Notes: generated by a model not told the origin, from the letters alone. 60,512 nt of DNA from an uncultured Thermomicrobiales bacterium (GCA_902806345.1 CADCWF010000300.1:1-60512); one strand, 5' to 3'. Positions 9,591-18,491 are shown, counted from the first letter of the stretch. A program made the numbers and translations.

Positions 9591-10550
9591 ATGGCTATTC
9601 ATGTCGCCGCCAAAGCAGACATCGCAAGCAGCACACCCGTGCCAGGCATCGACCCCGAGACGTTCGAGGCGCTCCGACCGTACCTGTTCGCGATTGCGTA
9701 CCGCATGCTGGGCAGCGCAAGCGACGCGGAGGATGCGATCCAGGAGGCGTATGTCCGACTGGCGAGTAGGCCGCCAAAGGACCTCCGCTCCCCGAAGGCC
9801 TACCTCAGCGCGGTGGTCACCCGCCTCTGCCTCGACCAATTGGCGGCAACACGGGTTGACCGGCAGGCGTATCGCGGTCCCTGGCTCCCCGAACCGGTGC
9901 CGACGGAAGACCTCGTGCCCGGACCCGAGGGAGCGATGGAACGGCGTGAGGAAATCTCACTGGCATGCCTGGTCCTGCTTGAGCATCTCACCCCGGAGGA
10001 GCGCGCCACCTACGTGCTGCGCGAAGCCTTCGACTATCCCTTTCGCGAGATCGCGCAGATGCTGGACAAGTCGGTCCCGGCCACCCGCCAACTCGCCCAC
10101 CGGGCACGAGCCCGTTTGGCGGGCCGGCCACGATTCGTCGCCTCCCCCCAGGATCAGCGCCGACTCGCCGAGCGGTTCCTCGCCGCCACCCGCCGAGGTG
10201 ATATGCCCGCCCTGACCACGCTGCTTGCCGACGACGTCACTGGCTGGGCGGATGGTGGGGCGAAGGCGCGCGCGGCCCGTCGCCCGATCCGGGGGCACGA
10301 CGCGGTCGCCCGCTGGCTGGTTGGCGTGCACCGAATCCTTTACGCCAATGCGCGCGCGACGTTCGCCGAGGTCAACGGCGGCGTCGGTGCCCTGCTCTGG
10401 GTCGATGCCGAACTGGTGACGGTGACCGTCTTGGACGTGGATGCCGAACGTGTCCAGACGGTGCGGTCGATGTCCAACCCAGACAAGCTTGCCTACCTAC
10501 ACCGCCGGCTCAGTCCCTCGCACCTCGTCGCTCACCGACTCTCGGGCTGA
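9591..10550 (+). CDS. ECF41-family RNA polymerase sigma factor (SigJ-like) with SnoaL-like C-terminal domain
   Basis: 319 aa. Region 2 (about 25-60, FAIAYRMLGSASDAEDAIQEA) and region 4 (about 132-178, LTPEERATYVLREAFDYPF, then a helix-turn-helix) are followed by a ~100-residue SnoaL-like domain, the hallmark of ECF41. The linker motif WLPEPV and the C-terminal NPDKL that modulate activity in this family are present. A DGGGK-like motif appears as DGGAK. These factors lack a normal anti-sigma factor; the C-terminal domain controls activity. The usual genomic partner, a carboxymuconolactone decarboxylase-like protein, is the next gene. Confidence 0.93.
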   Translation: MAIHVAAKADIASSTPVPGIDPETFEALRPYLFAIAYRMLGSASDAEDAIQEAYVRLASRPPKDLRSPKAYLSAVVTRLCLDQLAATRVDRQAYRGPWLPEPVPTEDLVPGPEGAMERREEISLACLVLLEHLTPEERATYVLREAFDYPFREIAQMLDKSVPATRQLAHRARARLAGRPRFVASPQDQRRLAERFLAATRRGDMPALTTLLADDVTGWADGGAKARAARRPIRGHDAVARWLVGVHRILYANARATFAEVNGGVGALLWVDAELVTVTVLDVDAERVQTVRSMSNPDKLAYLHRRLSPSHLVAHRLSG

Positions 10551-10579
10551 TAGCGTCGCGATCCTGGCTCAGTGTCTCC

Positions 10580-10606
10580 GGTCACGTTTTACCGCTCTTG
10601 CCGGTC
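10580..10606 (+). promoter_or_regulatory. Second candidate ECF41 promoter, before the AhpD-like gene
   Basis: GGTCACG, 16 bases, then GGTC, about 83 bases before the start at 10689. It shares the 9-base block GTCACGTTT and the exact distance to the downstream GTC with the element at 9441, consistent with recognition by the adjacent sigma factor. Confidence 0.5.
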
Positions 10607-10688
10607 TTCTCTCCAGATACGTCGACCGACGATCGAACCTGCACCAGCGCTCTCGCCCAAGGTGCAAGCGACGACGAAAGGATTTCCC

Positions 10689-11246
10689 ATGTCTCGGTCT
10701 TTCCAGCGCGTCTCGCAAGCTGATGCGGGCAATCTCGACCGAGCCATGACGGCGATGTACGGGCTCGAAGCCTACCTCGTGCACTCCGGTCTCGAACGCT
10801 CGCTCATCGAGTTGGTCAAGATCCGCGCCTCTCACCTCAACGGCTGCGCCTACTGCATCGATATGCACACGAAAGATGCCCGAACCCATGGTGAGAGCGA
10901 GCAACGGCTCTACCTGCTTGCTGCCTGGCAGGAAAGCCCGTTCTACAGCGAGCGCGAATGCGCCGCCCTGCTCTGGACTGACGCGGTGACGAAGGTCGCC
11001 GCGGGGCACGTCCCGGATGACACCTACGAGGCGGTGCGGCAGGCGTTCTCTGAGGATGAGCTGGTCAGCCTGACGTGGGCTGTGGCCACCATCAATGCCT
11101 GGAACCGGATCTGTATTGGACTTCGTAGCCCTGTCGGGACATACCAGCCGGTCTCGTCGCTCACGGCTGCGGATGAGGCTTGCTGCAGCCCCAGGAAACA
11201 CGCGTCCTCACCTGAATCGGGTCATCTTGATCGAGGACCAGAATGA
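10689..11246 (+). CDS. Carboxymuconolactone decarboxylase-family (AhpD-like) protein
   Basis: 185 aa, AhpD-like all-helical fold. The redox/proton-relay motif is intact: C53-A-Y-C56 and H60 in NGCAYCIDMHTKDAR. Such proteins act as alkylhydroperoxidase-type peroxidases or related enzymes and are the standard target of ECF41 factors. The family normally ends soon after INAWNR; here ~35 further residues without homology suggest an altered 3' end. It is preceded by a candidate ECF41 promoter and overlaps the DUF2867 gene by 4 bases (ATGA). Confidence 0.88.
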   Translation: MSRSFQRVSQADAGNLDRAMTAMYGLEAYLVHSGLERSLIELVKIRASHLNGCAYCIDMHTKDARTHGESEQRLYLLAAWQESPFYSERECAALLWTDAVTKVAAGHVPDDTYEAVRQAFSEDELVSLTWAVATINAWNRICIGLRSPVGTYQPVSSLTAADEACCSPRKHASSPESGHLDRGPE

Positions 11247-11977
11247 GGCTTCCAAACGCGGTACACCAATCTCGACCTTGGCGGATTCGCGAGATCGTGC
11301 CGGACTTCACGCTGGAGGACGTCTGGGCTCTTCCTGCGCACGGTGGCGCCCAGGACTTCCAAACACTGCTCGAGATCATCACGGTCGACCTTCACGATCC
11401 GGACAGCTGGGAGTCCCGCCCGGCTCGCGTCCTGTGGCGTCTCCGCGATCGCCTCGGCGGTTGGTTCGGCCTCGGCAGGATCTCGGTCCCGGTCGACGGC
11501 GGTGGGGACGATGCCGCGGGCAACCTGCCGATTCCGGGGACGAACGAAACCTCACTGGTGGAACGACTGCCAGACGATCTGCGCAACACGGCGGCGGATC
11601 TGCATTTCGGCTCCGTGCCGTTCGCACCCCTCTATCGCACCGATGTCGAGTTTGCCGCGGAACTGTCAAACCGGACCGTGCACGACGTGATGCACCTGGC
11701 ATGGGTCGACCAGGGCGACGGCCGCTATCAGGGACAGATGGCCGTCTACGTCAAGCCCCGTGGCCGGCTCGGGAAGGCCTACATGGCGCTCATCAAGCCG
11801 TTCCGGTACGGGCTCGTGTACCCGGCAATGATGCGAGAGATCGAACGAGCGTGGCAGAGACGCGTTGCTCAGGGGGCCGCGTTCTCCGTCGCATCCGGGA
11901 CTTCGCGCTCCTCCCTGCCCGGTCGTCATGTCGGTCCCCCTGTGCGAACGATCGGCGGCCTTCGCCACCCGGAATGA
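11243..11977 (+). CDS. DUF2867 domain-containing protein
   Basis: 244 aa; function unknown. Recognisable features are IVPDFTLEDVWALPAHGG near the N-terminus, SNRTVHDVMHLAWV in the middle and a C-terminal hydrophobic block KAYMALIKPFRYGLVYPAMM, the usual end of DUF2867. The last ~35 residues are Ser/Gly/Arg-rich and not conserved, so the native stop may be lost. The start overlaps the AhpD-like gene by 4 bases, so both probably belong to the ECF41-controlled transcript. Confidence 0.75.
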   Translation: MRLPNAVHQSRPWRIREIVPDFTLEDVWALPAHGGAQDFQTLLEIITVDLHDPDSWESRPARVLWRLRDRLGGWFGLGRISVPVDGGGDDAAGNLPIPGTNETSLVERLPDDLRNTAADLHFGSVPFAPLYRTDVEFAAELSNRTVHDVMHLAWVDQGDGRYQGQMAVYVKPRGRLGKAYMALIKPFRYGLVYPAMMREIERAWQRRVAQGAAFSVASGTSRSSLPGRHVGPPVRTIGGLRHPE

Positions 11978-12009
11978 TCTGCAGTTCCACGCGCTGAGAA
12001 GCGTGTCAA

Positions 12010-12180
12010 ACGATCATCCCCGCCATCGGCGACCGGTTCGCGCCCCTCGACCTCTGGGGGCGCGCGACCGCGGAACTCATCCCCGACGCCCGACTCACCG
12101 TCTACGACAAGGGCCATGGTCTGCTCCTCACCGAGAAGGAGCGCCTCAACCGGGACTTCTTCGCCTTCATCGCCGGGTGA
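12010..12180 (+). pseudogene. C-terminal remnant of an alpha/beta-hydrolase
   Basis: 57 codons without a start. The reading GDRFAPLDLWGRATAELIPD, then LTVYDKGHGLLLTEKERLN and FFAFIAG, is the typical C-terminal end of a chloroperoxidase/esterase-type hydrolase, including the catalytic-His region (KGHG). The domain with the nucleophile is absent, so it is a fragment left by deletion. Confidence 0.7.
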
Positions 12181-12302
12181 GGGTTCCCGCATGGGGGCTC
12201 GTTCCCAGTGGAACGGTAGGGCAGCCGGATGCTCTGCCTCGCCCGGGACGACACGGCCCGGCAATCGGAGCAGCCCCTATCACCGTCAAGGAGACCAATT
12301 CG

Positions 12303-12809
12303 ATGCGTGACCTGATTCAGGTGCTCAGCACCATCCTCGCCGCTGTGGCGATGGCCCTCGCCCTCGCCCACGCCCTCGAGCTGCCCGGCAAGCTGCGGCT
12401 GACGCGCGACGAGTACCTCGTCGTGCAGCCGATCTACTACCCGGGCTTCACCATCGGCGGGGTGGCCGAGCCGCTCGGCCTGCTGTCGACGGCGATCCTG
12501 CTGTTTCTCACACCCGCCGGCAGTCGGCAGTTCTGGTTGGGAGTAGTCGCGCTGCTCGGTCTGATCGGGATGCAGGCCGTCTACTGGATCGTGACGCACC
12601 CGGTCAACCGGTTCTGGCTCCGAGACGAAGTGCTCGGGAGCGCGGGAGCGGAGTTCTTCGCGGCTGATCCGGGCGGGCGGGCAGGAAGCGGTGGCGAAAA
12701 CGAAGCGACTGACTGGACGGCATTGCGCGACCGCTGGGAGCGCTCGCACGTCGCGCGGGCGGTGCTTGGGTTTGTGAGTTTCATTGCCCTCGTCGTTGCG
12801 CTGGTCTGA
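12303..12809 (+). CDS. Membrane protein, DUF1772/anthrone oxygenase-like
   Basis: 168 aa with about four hydrophobic segments (residues ~5-25, ~50-72, ~78-98 and the last 20). The segment AVYWIVTHPVNRFWL, with the NPVN/HPVN-W motif, is characteristic of DUF1772-like membrane proteins; the function is not established. A good ribosome site, AAGGAGACC, lies 7 bases before ATG 12303. It follows the hydrolase remnant. Confidence 0.7.
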   Translation: MRDLIQVLSTILAAVAMALALAHALELPGKLRLTRDEYLVVQPIYYPGFTIGGVAEPLGLLSTAILLFLTPAGSRQFWLGVVALLGLIGMQAVYWIVTHPVNRFWLRDEVLGSAGAEFFAADPGGRAGSGGENEATDWTALRDRWERSHVARAVLGFVSFIALVVALV

Positions 12810-12989
12810 CGACTCGCCCGGGTGGAGGAGTCATCGGGGCCTCGCACTGTTGTCGTCGCGGAAAGGACTCGGCTATGTCGTCGCCAGGATCCTTGGGCAG
12901 GCTGTCCACATCGACCCGACGCGCTTCTCCCCAGCCGCACGGCGCCGGGAGCAATCGCACTCTTTGGCAGTCTCCGGGATGACGCGTCG

Positions 12990-13422
12990 GCCGCACCCGC
13001 CACGGACGAAACTGCTGGTGCCGACATCGCGTTGACCCATGTCACGGTGATCGACGCGACCGGAGCCTCGCCGCAGCCCGAGATGGCGGTGATCGTCCGG
13101 GGCGAGCGGATGGTGGCCCTGGGGAGAACGAGCGAAATCCAGATCCCCGTCCCACCTGGCGCCACGGGGCTCGACCTGACGGGCAGGTTCCTGAACCCCG
13201 GTCACGCTGACACCCAGCCGTGTTTGTCGGGCTGCTGGACTCGTCGGGGACGATCGAGCAGGGCAAAACGCCGATCTGGTGGTGCTCGATGCCGACCCGC
13301 TCGCCGACATCCGGAATTCGACCAAGCTCCACGCCGTGCTGATCCGGGATCGGCTGCTCTCGCCCGAGGACCGCACCCGCATCCTCGCCGAGGTGGAGGT
13401 GGCCGCAGCGGAGCAAAGCTGA
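12990..13422 (+). pseudogene. Amidohydrolase pseudogene with large internal deletion
   Basis: Only the two ends of an imidazolonepropionase-like amidohydrolase remain. The N-terminal strand region reads LTHVTVIDATGASPQPEMA, then GLDLTGRFLNPG; a C-terminal end GTIEQGK...ADLVVLDADPLADIRNSTKL follows, ending at TGA 13422. The catalytic TIM barrel with its metal ligands (several hundred codons) is missing, and a further frameshift falls near 13268. The start is approximate. Confidence 0.75.
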
Positions 13423-13564
13423 GCCGCCGGCGATCGTCCCAGACCCGGCAACGCCATCGTCGTGACCCGCCCTGAGGGCAGGCACGTCGTAGCCGAGAAG
13501 GGCTAGCAGCAGAATCTTGGCCGTTAGCAGCTACGACAAGACGATCCGACGAAGGAAGGTGCAC

Positions 13565-14059
13565 ATGAGTACTCGGTCCGGGGAAACTGTTCAGATCATG
13601 CACATCCCGAGCGCTAACGTGGAATTGCTCATCCGCAGGCCGCCCGACGAGGTGTTCCGGGCTGTTGTCGACCCGGCCATCACGACCAAATTCTGGTTCA
13701 CCAAGAGCAGCGGCAAGGTGACGCCCGGCGCGCGCCTCCGATGGGACTGGGAGATGTTCGATGTCTCGACCAATGTCACCGTCAAAGAGGTTGAGGAGAA
13801 CAGACGGCTCGTCTTCGAATGGGACGACGAGAGCCCGACGACAGTTGAATGGCGCTTTGTGCCGTGGCGACACGACGCCACCTTCGTCCAGGTCAGCGAG
13901 ACGGGGTTCAGCGGGAATGGGGATGAGATCGTGGGCAAGGTGGTGGACTCGACGTGCGGGTTCACCATGGTCCTGTGCGCACTCAAGGCGCTCCTCGAAC
14001 ACGACGTTGTCCTAACCGTGGTGTTGGATCACGTACGCCCGGCGGGCCTCGAGCTCTAA
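13565..14059 (+). CDS. SRPBCC/AHSA1-domain protein
   Basis: 164 aa, START-like fold of the AHSA1 (Aha1-like) family, which binds small hydrophobic ligands or acts in stress responses. Typical features are IRRPPDEVFRAVVDPAITTKFW near the start, WDWEMFDVSTNVTVKEVEENRR in the middle and a C-terminal helix GFTMVLCALKALLEHDV. A Shine-Dalgarno GAAGGAAGG precedes ATG 13565 by a few bases. ECF41-type loci often carry such genes, but no candidate ECF41 promoter was seen directly upstream. Confidence 0.85.
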   Translation: MSTRSGETVQIMHIPSANVELLIRRPPDEVFRAVVDPAITTKFWFTKSSGKVTPGARLRWDWEMFDVSTNVTVKEVEENRRLVFEWDDESPTTVEWRFVPWRHDATFVQVSETGFSGNGDEIVGKVVDSTCGFTMVLCALKALLEHDVVLTVVLDHVRPAGLEL

Positions 14060-14458
14060 GGTTCTCCGTCACGCGATCCTTCGCGGTGAGGTGGAGCGGT
14101 GAGCAACCCCGCCGCCGCGGCTACCAGGGCGGTGCCGGGGACGTCCAGGAACCGCGAGCGACGACGCATGGGCTGCGTCCGTGTCGGAGAAGCGAGCAGC
14201 CTGCTGAAAAAAGCGCGTCGATGGCTCGAACAAGTGCTGGCACCGATCTCGATGCCAAGATGTGAGCAAGGTTTCGCCGAGAAACGAAGCCGCTTTCGGT
14301 CGCAAACCGACGCGGACGCCGCACCCCAGGAGGTTTTCAACAGGCTGGCCCCTCACCGAAACCGCGCACCCCACCCCGGCGTCTGACAGCCCCTGAACGC
14401 GGTTCCAGGCAATGCTTCTGGTCCCTGGCTATCGGCACCGACTTCGGGCCAAGCTTGG
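14060..14458. other. Gene-free stretch
   Basis: About 400 bases downstream of the AHSA1-type gene. Open frames on both strands show no protein-like composition or recognisable motif; nothing else seen. Confidence 0.45.
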
Positions 14459-14593
14459 TCGAACGATCGCCAGCCCCTCGGTCTCCAGTGTCGAGAGGTC
14501 GAGCGCCCGCGGGGCGTGCTGGGTGGCGGTGCCGACCGGCTGGCCGTCGGCGTCCACGTCCAGCACGACTCCGGCCGCGACCTCCGAGGAGTC
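14459..14593 (-). pseudogene. DUF2283 protein remnant
   Basis: A 45-codon fragment reading EVAAGVVLDVDADGQPVG followed by LDLSTLETEGLAIVR, the C-terminal half of DUF2283 small proteins. The N-terminal part with the DxxxD.LYI motif is absent. It lies 6 bases after the fragment at 14599-14802, in another frame. DUF2283 genes are commonly paired with a small RelE/DUF4258-like partner. Confidence 0.6.
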
Positions 14594-14598
14594 GGTGC

Positions 14599-14802
14599 TT
14601 GGTCGGGAACGGCGTTGTGGACCGTATCCCCGTCCGAGAGCCTCACCACATGGTTCACTCGGCCATCGAGCTGCGAGATCGCACCCCAGCAGCGCATCCG
14701 GCCATCCGGTTGGACCTCGTGCCGGATCAAGTTGGCAAGCATCCGCTCGCACCACGCCAGTCGGTGGTGGGGCCGCTTCCGAAGCACAACGTTCGCAAAG
14801 TA
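14599..14802 (-). pseudogene. Remnant of a small DUF4258-like partner of DUF2283
   Basis: About 68 codons, YFANVVLRKRP through EVQPDGRMRCWGAISQLDGR and VVRLSDGDTVHNAVPDQ. The block DGRIRYWG...LRVVTLEDGETVHNA is what I associate with small proteins encoded before DUF2283 in Chloroflexota. No credible start codon or ribosome site, and the following gene is broken, so this looks like a decayed two-gene cassette. The family assignment is from memory and tentative. Confidence 0.5.
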
Positions 14803-15189
14803 CCCGGTGGTTTTCACAAGGCCACAGGGGTGAACCCACTGCGGGAACGACAACGTCGAGGCGTCTGTGAGCCGATCGGGGCGGTAAAGGGGCGATCGGC
14901 TCGGGAACGGCGTGATCCATCGCTGACGAGGGCGTGCGTCGGTGAGCGACACCGCGGCTTTTGCCTCCTCAGGATTGGTCGGTGGTGGTTGGCGGACGCT
15001 GAAGGTCGAGCCGATGTCGGGCTCGCGTGCGGCGCCGACGGTGCCAACGTCCGACTCGATCGGCCGGTTCGCGATCGGCGGGCCGCGACCCGCTTGATGG
15101 CACCGCCCCGGTCTCGGTGACCTCGATAGCCCTGCCAACGGGGGTGAGCTTAACCCGACGATCTCGTTACCACGGAGGCGGATCTCGTC
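14803..15189. other. Gene-free stretch before trkH
   Basis: About 390 bases with no convincing gene; open frames here are low-complexity Arg/Pro/Ala translations. No terminator or repeat recognised. Confidence 0.45.
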
Positions 15190-16626
15190 CTACCCGATCC
15201 GCACCGCCTCCTCGGGGAAGCGGTAGCGGGCGGGCCGCTGATGGCGCTGGAGGGCGTAGGCGAGGGTCAGCGGGCCGAGGCGGCCGGCGACCATCGCCAG
15301 GCAGAGGAGGAGTTTACCGAGCTCGCTCAGGCCCGGCGTGATCCCGGTCGAGAGTCCTACGGTCGCGAGCGCGCTCATCGCCTCGAACATCATCGCCACG
15401 AACGGGATGGTGCGGCCGCCGATGAGGTTCTCCGTGATCGCCAGCAGGGCCGTGGCGGCGAAGTGGAGCGAGACGAAGACGGCGACCACGGCCAGCGCCC
15501 GGTAAACCAGCGCCGTCGCCAACCGGCGGCCGAAGACCTGCGCCTCGGACCGCCCCGCGAGGGCGGCCGCGATGGCGGCACCGATGACGCCGACCGTTGC
15601 CAGTTTGACGCCGCCGGCGGTGGAGCCCGAGGCACCGCCGACCATCATCACCCCGACCCAGACGAAGAGCGTGACGGCGTCCGCCTCGGCCCAGTTGACG
15701 GTCGCGAAGCCGGCGGTCCGGGCGGAGACGCTCTGGAAGAGGGCACCGAGCGGTTTCGCCCAGGTTGGGAAGGAGGCAAGCGCGGCAGTCCACTCGACGG
15801 CGAGGAAGAAGAGCGCGGCGCCGACAAGCAGGACGCCGTTGGTGCCCAGGACGAGCTTGGAATCGAGCGGCAGGAGGCGCCAGCGGCGGCACCGTCGGAG
15901 GTCGGCGACGACGACGTAGCCGAGGGCGCCGGCCTGGATCAGCCCGATCAGGACCAGGTTGACCGGGATCGACGACCGGTAGGGGACCATCGAGGCGAAC
16001 CCGCCCTGGAGGTCGAAGCCGGCGTTGCAGTAGGCGGCGACCGCGTGGAAGAGCCCGTGCCACGCCGCCTGCGGCAGCGGCATCGCCGCGGAAAACTGCC
16101 AGGCCAGCAGGAGCGCCCCGACCGCTTCGGCCAGGAGCGTGTAGCGGACGATCCGTCCGGAGAGGACGACTGCCTCCCGCAACGAGAGGGCGGGCGCCCC
16201 GTCGCGCAGCAGGAGCTGGTCGCGGAGGCTGGTGTTCGAACCGCGCCGCAGCATCTGGAGCAGCAGGTTGGCGCCAACCGCGAAGCCAAGACCGCCGATC
16301 TGGATCAGGACCAGGATGACCGCCTGGCCGAAGGGGCTCCAGTGGTCGGCGGTGTCGACGACGACCAGGCCGGTGACGGCCGCCGCCGAGACGGCCGTGA
16401 AGAGGGCATCGACCGGGGCCGTGGGGCGGCCGTCCACGGCGCTCCACGGCAGCGCCAGGAGAACCGAGCCGAGCGCGATCACCGCCAGCAGGGCGGCGGA
16501 GAAGCGGAGGGCGTGGAGGCGGGCGTTGGGCGGCACCCGCCGCGGCCGCTCCTCACCGATCGCGATCCGGCGGGGAAGGCGCATCAGGGCGCGCCGCACC
16601 GGGCTAGGGCCGGAGGGGTTCGGCAT
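15190..16626 (-). CDS. trkH: Trk/Ktr potassium uptake channel subunit, TrkH family
   Basis: Membrane K+ (or Na+/K+) transporter with four pore repeats. The four selectivity-filter regions are visible: AAAVTGLVVVD, AAYCNAGFDL, SARTAGFATVN and ALATVGLSTGI. About 478 aa if the ATG at 16626 is used, which overlaps trkA by 23 bases; an ATG at 16584 (MRLPRRIAIGEER) is an equally good start. It pairs with the RCK-domain regulator encoded immediately upstream on the same strand. Confidence 0.93.
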   Translation of the reverse strand: MPNPSGPSPVRRALMRLPRRIAIGEERPRRVPPNARLHALRFSAALLAVIALGSVLLALPWSAVDGRPTAPVDALFTAVSAAAVTGLVVVDTADHWSPFGQAVILVLIQIGGLGFAVGANLLLQMLRRGSNTSLRDQLLLRDGAPALSLREAVVLSGRIVRYTLLAEAVGALLLAWQFSAAMPLPQAAWHGLFHAVAAYCNAGFDLQGGFASMVPYRSSIPVNLVLIGLIQAGALGYVVVADLRRCRRWRLLPLDSKLVLGTNGVLLVGAALFFLAVEWTAALASFPTWAKPLGALFQSVSARTAGFATVNWAEADAVTLFVWVGVMMVGGASGSTAGGVKLATVGVIGAAIAAALAGRSEAQVFGRRLATALVYRALAVVAVFVSLHFAATALLAITENLIGGRTIPFVAMMFEAMSALATVGLSTGITPGLSELGKLLLCLAMVAGRLGPLTLAYALQRHQRPARYRFPEEAVRIG

Positions 16627-17281
16627 CGGCGAAGGCGCCGATCGCGGCGTCGGAGCCGACGACGACGAGCTCGTCCCCCGGTTGCACCCGCTCCTCCCAG
16701 GCCGGCGCCAGGAGCAAGGCATCGCCCCGCTTGATGAGCAGCGGCGTCAGGGTGCCGAGGCGGGCGCACAGCTCGCCGAGAGTGGCCCCGGCGCTGCCCG
16801 GTGGCGCGTCGACCTTAGCCAGGCCGGTCGTCGGCGAGAGGGTGATGTAGTCGTCGATGTTGCGGACGGTCAGGGCATGGGCGGCACGGACCCCGGCGTC
16901 GCGCTCCGGGAAGACGATGCGGTCGGCCCCGATCCGGGCCAACAGCTCGCCGTGGAGCGCCGACTCCGCCTTGGCGACGACCCAGGGCACCCCCAGCCGC
17001 TTGAGGACCAGGGTGATCAGGACGCTCGCCTCCAGGTTCTTGCCCTGGCCGACGATGCCGACGTCGGACTGGTCGACCGCGAGCGAGCAGAGCATCTCCT
17101 CGTCGGTGCCGTCCCCCTGCGCGGCGAGGGTGACCCGGTCGGCGATCTCGGCGACCCGCCGCTCGTCGATGTCGACCGCGGTCACCTCGTAGCCGAGCTC
17201 GGCCAGGGTGAGCGCCATGCTCTCGCCGAAGCGCCCCAACCCGATCACCGCGACCCGCTTCGGCTCCCCCGCCTTCGGCAT
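16604..17281 (-). CDS. trkA: Trk/Ktr potassium uptake regulatory subunit, TrkA family
   Basis: 225-aa cytoplasmic RCK protein that gates TrkH. The N-terminal Rossmann motif VIGLGRFGESMALTLAELG binds NAD(H) or ATP/ADP. D-I-D ends the second strand, and a TrkA_C domain follows (GTLTPLLIKRGDALLLAPAW to the end). One RCK unit, so KtrA-like rather than the duplicated E. coli TrkA. The ATG at 17281 is chosen because the conserved domain begins 8 residues later. Confidence 0.93.
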   Translation of the reverse strand: MPKAGEPKRVAVIGLGRFGESMALTLAELGYEVTAVDIDERRVAEIADRVTLAAQGDGTDEEMLCSLAVDQSDVGIVGQGKNLEASVLITLVLKRLGVPWVVAKAESALHGELLARIGADRIVFPERDAGVRAAHALTVRNIDDYITLSPTTGLAKVDAPPGSAGATLGELCARLGTLTPLLIKRGDALLLAPAWEERVQPGDELVVVGSDAAIGAFADAEPLRP

Positions 17282-17521
17282 CCCCGTCCTCCCCCGGTCC
17301 TGTGTACGACGCGGCGGGGCGGCTGTCAACGCGGGGCTGCGGCACCGCAGCGCCCTGCCGCCCTGACCCCGGTTGACGAGGCCGGCCCGCCTACAGGATC
17401 GCCTGCGGATGCGGATCTCACGGCCTCCCGCGTCGCGCGTCTCATCGACGAGCGAACTCGGAGAGCGCCGTCCCGAATGGAGACGCTGAGGAGATTCGCC
17501 CCAACCGAAGGAGCAGGCGCA

Positions 17522-18055
17522 ATGGAAACCGGCGACGCAGACGGCATCGTCTACGAGGTCGTCGACAGCCCGGTGGGGCCCCTCCTGCTGGCCGCGACGG
17601 TGGCCGGCCTGGTCCGCGTCGCCTTCTCCGGGGAGGACCATGGAGCGGTCCTGACCGACTTGGCACGGCATGCCGGCGGGCCCGCCAGGCGGCGGCCCGA
17701 GCGCCTGGCGGAGGCGGCCGGCGAGCTCGATGAGTACTTCGCGGGTCGCCGCGACGTGTTCGACCTCCCGCTCGATCTGCGGCGGGTTGGCGGCTTCCGC
17801 CGGGCCGTGCTCGACCGTCTGCCCAAGATCGGGCGCGGCGCCACGGCCACCTACGCCGAGGTCGCCGCCGGGACCGGCAACCCGGCCGCGGCTCGGGCGG
17901 TCGGCGCTGCCTGCGGGGCGAACCCGCTGCCGATCGTCGTCCCTTGCCACCGGGTGGTCCGCGGCGACGGCTCCCTCGGCGGCTACCTGGGCGGCACCGA
18001 GACCAAGCGGATGCTGCTCGACCTGGAGGCTTCGTGGCGGCGGGCTGCGGTTTGA
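17522..18055 (+). CDS. ogt: Methylated-DNA--protein-cysteine methyltransferase
   Basis: Repairs O6-alkylguanine by moving the alkyl group to its own Cys. 177 aa. The active site VVPCHRVV has C142, and the C-terminal DNA-binding helix-turn-helix contains YAEVAAGTGNPAAARAVGAACG. Start ATG 17522 follows GAAGGAGC; an in-frame ATG further upstream is less well placed. It is the first gene of an alkylation-repair group with the next two entries, and divergent from trkA. Confidence 0.94.
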   Translation: METGDADGIVYEVVDSPVGPLLLAATVAGLVRVAFSGEDHGAVLTDLARHAGGPARRRPERLAEAAGELDEYFAGRRDVFDLPLDLRRVGGFRRAVLDRLPKIGRGATATYAEVAAGTGNPAAARAVGAACGANPLPIVVPCHRVVRGDGSLGGYLGGTETKRMLLDLEASWRRAAV

Positions 18056-18188
18056 CGCGGATTCCCGATTCTGGGAGTCGCGGTGACTGGCCCGCCGAGC
18101 GACCTGGGAGCCGCCGTGTACCCAGACCTCGTGGGATGTTCGGGAGCGAAGCGCGGGAACATGGCGGCCTCGTCGCCGTCGGCGCTCC

Positions 18189-18491
18189 ATGAAGGATGCG
18201 CCGACGCCGCGGACCTGGACGTTGCTCGGCGCCGACCGCCGCCCGTACCAGAGTCCTCGGCCCGGGACCCTCGGCGGCCACCGCCGCGGCCGCGTCTACG
18301 GGCGGCTCGATTGCCCCGCCGCGCGCCGCGCCATCGCCCGCGGCGGCTACGTCGCGAACCGGGTCTTCTTCGCCGACGAAGCGGCGGCGATCGCCGCCGG
18401 CTACCGTCCCTGCGGCGTCTGCCTGCGCGAGCGTCGCCGTGAGTGGATCCGGCGTTCGGGGCAGATCGAACCGAGTCGCGTCATCAAATAG
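18189..18491 (+). CDS. Ada-type metal-binding domain protein lacking the methyl-acceptor Cys
   Basis: 100 aa, only the N-terminal zinc module of Ada. Conserved pieces are VYGRLDCPAARRAI and the distal GYRPCGVCL. Zinc-type Cys are C42, C75 and C78, but the position matching the Ada methylphosphotriester acceptor (first Cys of YCRPSC) is Gly38. It therefore cannot act as a phosphotriester methyltransferase in the standard way and may be a zinc-bound DNA-binding protein. Single-domain proteins of this form occur elsewhere in Actinobacteria and Chloroflexota. It lies 133 bases after ogt on the same strand. Confidence 0.78.
   Translation: MKDAPTPRTWTLLGADRRPYQSPRPGTLGGHRRGRVYGRLDCPAARRAIARGGYVANRVFFADEAAAIAAGYRPCGVCLRERRREWIRRSGQIEPSRVIK

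Noticed and set aside
13200..13229. Third ECF41 promoter copy
   Set aside because: GGTCACG occurs, but the next GTC is three bases off the spacing shared by the other two elements, and it lies in a pseudogene.
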